A stretch of DNA of 64,000 bases from an uncultured Flavobacteriaceae bacterium. GTDB lineage: Bacteria > Bacteroidota > Bacteroidia > Flavobacteriales > Flavobacteriaceae. Every line of letters begins with the position of its first letter. Positions within the stretch are counted from its first letter, which is position 1. Of the stretch, positions 62,720-64,000 are shown piece after piece. The stretch spans positions 1 to 64,000 of the forward strand of contig CANKZG010000001.1 in assembly GCA_947488435.1 (NCBI GenBank), read 5' to 3'. Position numbers and translations under genes: made by a program. The notes below the pieces were generated by a model. It had not been told where the DNA came from. It made no database searches and saw nothing but the letters and a program-made list of their open reading frames with translations.

Positions 62720-62783
62720 TATTACAAAGGAATCAAACTTTCAAATCAATTCATAGTAAAAAGTTCCGATTCTCATTCAATAG

Positions 62784-62805
62784 GTTCTGAATTTCATTTC
62801 AGAAC
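62784..62805. promoter_or_regulatory. Inverted repeat GTTCTGAA-N6-TTCAGAAC
   Basis: Perfect 8-bp arms with a six-base centre. It lies 22 bases upstream of the -7 element of the serine hydrolase gene, over its -33 region, and between that gene and the divergent cyclase gene. This is where a repressor would bind to control both. Confidence 0.5.
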
Positions 62806-62826
62806 GACTGCCCTTCCTTTCCAAAG

Positions 62827-62834
62827 CATCTTTG
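62827..62834 (+). promoter_or_regulatory. -7 element of the serine hydrolase gene
   Basis: CATCTTTG inside GCATCTTTGTACCATCAAA, nearly the same text as before the ankyrin gene (47825). It is 37 bases before the ATG. Confidence 0.5.
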
Positions 62835-62871
62835 TACCATCAAAATTTTATTAATCAAAAAACAAACAATT

Positions 62872-64000
62872 ATGACAACTATTATCAGAATTATTTTAGC
62901 TTCAGTATTAGCGCTACTACTATCTATTACAACATCGTGCTCTAACGATGATGATAATACAATGGTACAACCAACGCCAACTGGAATTCAAACTCCGGAG
63001 GACCTTACCACATACCTTGAGGAAATCATTGAAACCCAAGAAATCGCTGGTTTTGCAGTAAGTATCGTCAACAATGACAATGTTGATTACAAGACCTCAT
63101 TTGGTTTTGAAAACATTGAACAACAACGCGATTTCAATAACCAAACGGTTATCAATATTGCTTCCTTAAGCAAATCATTTGTGGGTGCGGCTACGGCAAA
63201 AGCTATTGAACAAGGCTATTTTACTTTAGATACACCTATCAATGAGTTATTGCCTGTTGAGATTGTAAATCTTGAAAATCCAGATGCAGTAATTCGGGTA
63301 AGGCATTTGGTCACACATACATCGGGTATTGTAGATGACCAAAACACATACCTTCAAGCCAATTATTTCATATTACCCAATCAAGATATGAGCACAACTG
63401 GTGCTACTATTTTGACGAATGGTCTAGGTCTTGAAGTAATGAATCCTGTTTCGCTAGAAGAATATTTAGCAGAATACTTTTTGGAAGATGGAGGGTTATA
63501 TGGCAATTCCAATTTTATCGATACAGAACCCGGTGAAGTATGGTCGTACTCCAATGTGGCTACGTCGCTAATGGGTTATGTGATTGAATCGGCGACCGAA
63601 GAGGATTTCGCTTCCTATGTAAAGACCCATATTTTAACACCCTTACAAATGAATAATTCCACTTTTGATGTAACAGAAGTGAACCAACAGGAATGGGCCA
63701 TTCCTTATATAAACAAAAATACACCACTACCTTTTTACGGGAATCACGGTTATCCAGAAGGAAGCATACACACCACCAATGATGACTTGGCCAATTACCT
63801 ATTGGATATGACCAAAGGCATCAAAGGACAATCTAATACACTTTTCGGAACCGCTTTTTACGAACTATTATTTACCCCTCAACTTGATGCCGGCATTGTA
63901 CCCAACGGTTTTGCGGAAAACCACGGCTTGTATTGGTACAAAAAAGGGAATCATTGGGTGCACGGAGGTAATAGTTTAGGAGTGTCCAGCCATTTGGAAA
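62872..64000 (+). CDS. Serine hydrolase lipoprotein (class C beta-lactamase family), cut by the window edge
   Basis: 376 codons are visible and the frame is open to the end. Lipobox ITTSC (Cys about 24) and an Asp/Thr linker precede a beta-lactamase/D-aminopeptidase domain: IASLSKSFVGAATAKA with the SxxK nucleophile, VWSYSNVATSLMGYVIE with YxN, and HWVHGGNSLGVSSHLE with the HxG motif. Such lipoproteins are mostly peptidases or esterases; beta-lactam resistance is not implied. It has an A-rich leader that ends at the ATG, and an inverted repeat over its promoter. Confidence 0.9.
   Translation, partial: MTTIIRIILASVLALLLSITTSCSNDDDNTMVQPTPTGIQTPEDLTTYLEEIIETQEIAGFAVSIVNNDNVDYKTSFGFENIEQQRDFNNQTVINIASLSKSFVGAATAKAIEQGYFTLDTPINELLPVEIVNLENPDAVIRVRHLVTHTSGIVDDQNTYLQANYFILPNQDMSTTGATILTNGLGLEVMNPVSLEEYLAEYFLEDGGLYGNSNFIDTEPGEVWSYSNVATSLMGYVIESATEEDFASYVKTHILTPLQMNNSTFDVTEVNQQEWAIPYINKNTPLPFYGNHGYPEGSIHTTNDDLANYLLDMTKGIKGQSNTLFGTAFYELLFTPQLDAGIVPNGFAENHGLYWYKKGNHWVHGGNSLGVSSHLE

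Noticed and set aside
45355-64000. Prophage or integrative conjugative element
   Set aside because: No integrase, relaxase, capsid, terminase or transfer genes were seen in the window; only the tRNA position and gene content hint at mobility.

Overview
The window looks like a chromosome segment of a marine-type member of the Flavobacteriaceae (Bacteroidota). Evidence: AT-rich DNA, SusC/SusD pairs, a type IX secretion C-terminal sorting domain, GSCFA, DUF4230, DUF5117/5118 metalloprotease and DUF6090 families, and promoters of the Bacteroidota type (TTG, about 19-20 bp, TAnnTTTG). Species cannot be named from what is visible.

Layout. 1-145: a strong promoter and leader pointing out of the left edge, perhaps of an rRNA operon. 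175-8185: a putative porin, a large sortilin-like T9SS cargo protein translationally coupled to a lipoprotein, and a conserved secreted protein. 8745-14150: a SusC-SusD-lipoprotein operon with no enzyme beside it. 14380-25207: housekeeping and envelope genes (rnhB, lipB, a Pmp3-like small gene with an apparent frameshift, a membrane-anchored LuxR-type protein, lysS, an SLC13 transporter). 25576-30435: secreted proteins, including an acidic protein made of 35-residue repeats, a large zinc metalloprotease and two related small membrane peptides. 30493-36542: hemL operon with envelope enzymes, then small conserved lipoproteins and GSCFA. 36597-45099: alaS, an M23 peptidase with a MerR regulator, der, era, an AGCS transporter and a SnoaL-like protein. 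45282-45354: initiator tRNA-Met.

From the tRNA to the right edge the gene content changes. It becomes accessory: three regulators built from a TolB-N/FlgO-like domain, TPR repeats and an AraC-type helix-turn-helix, one with the HTH at the N-terminus and a membrane segment, two soluble with the HTH at the C-terminus. With them are a Crp/Fnr-type regulator, a membrane class III nucleotide cyclase, an ankyrin lipoprotein, an acyltransferase, alpha/beta hydrolases, a Vat-type acetyltransferase and a serine hydrolase cut by the right edge. Two of the regulators sit behind duplicated remnants of an alpha/beta-hydrolase N-terminus. This tract looks like a regulatory and stress-type island assembled by duplication and gene gain next to a tRNA gene. 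No integrase, transposase, CRISPR array or obvious phage gene is present inside the window.

The most noteworthy signals are the domain-permuted regulators with direct-repeat operators, the duplicated remnant-plus-regulator unit, the 35-residue repeat protein, the paired small peptides behind a 21-bp-period direct repeat, and a recurring A-rich leader that abuts the start codons of several island genes.
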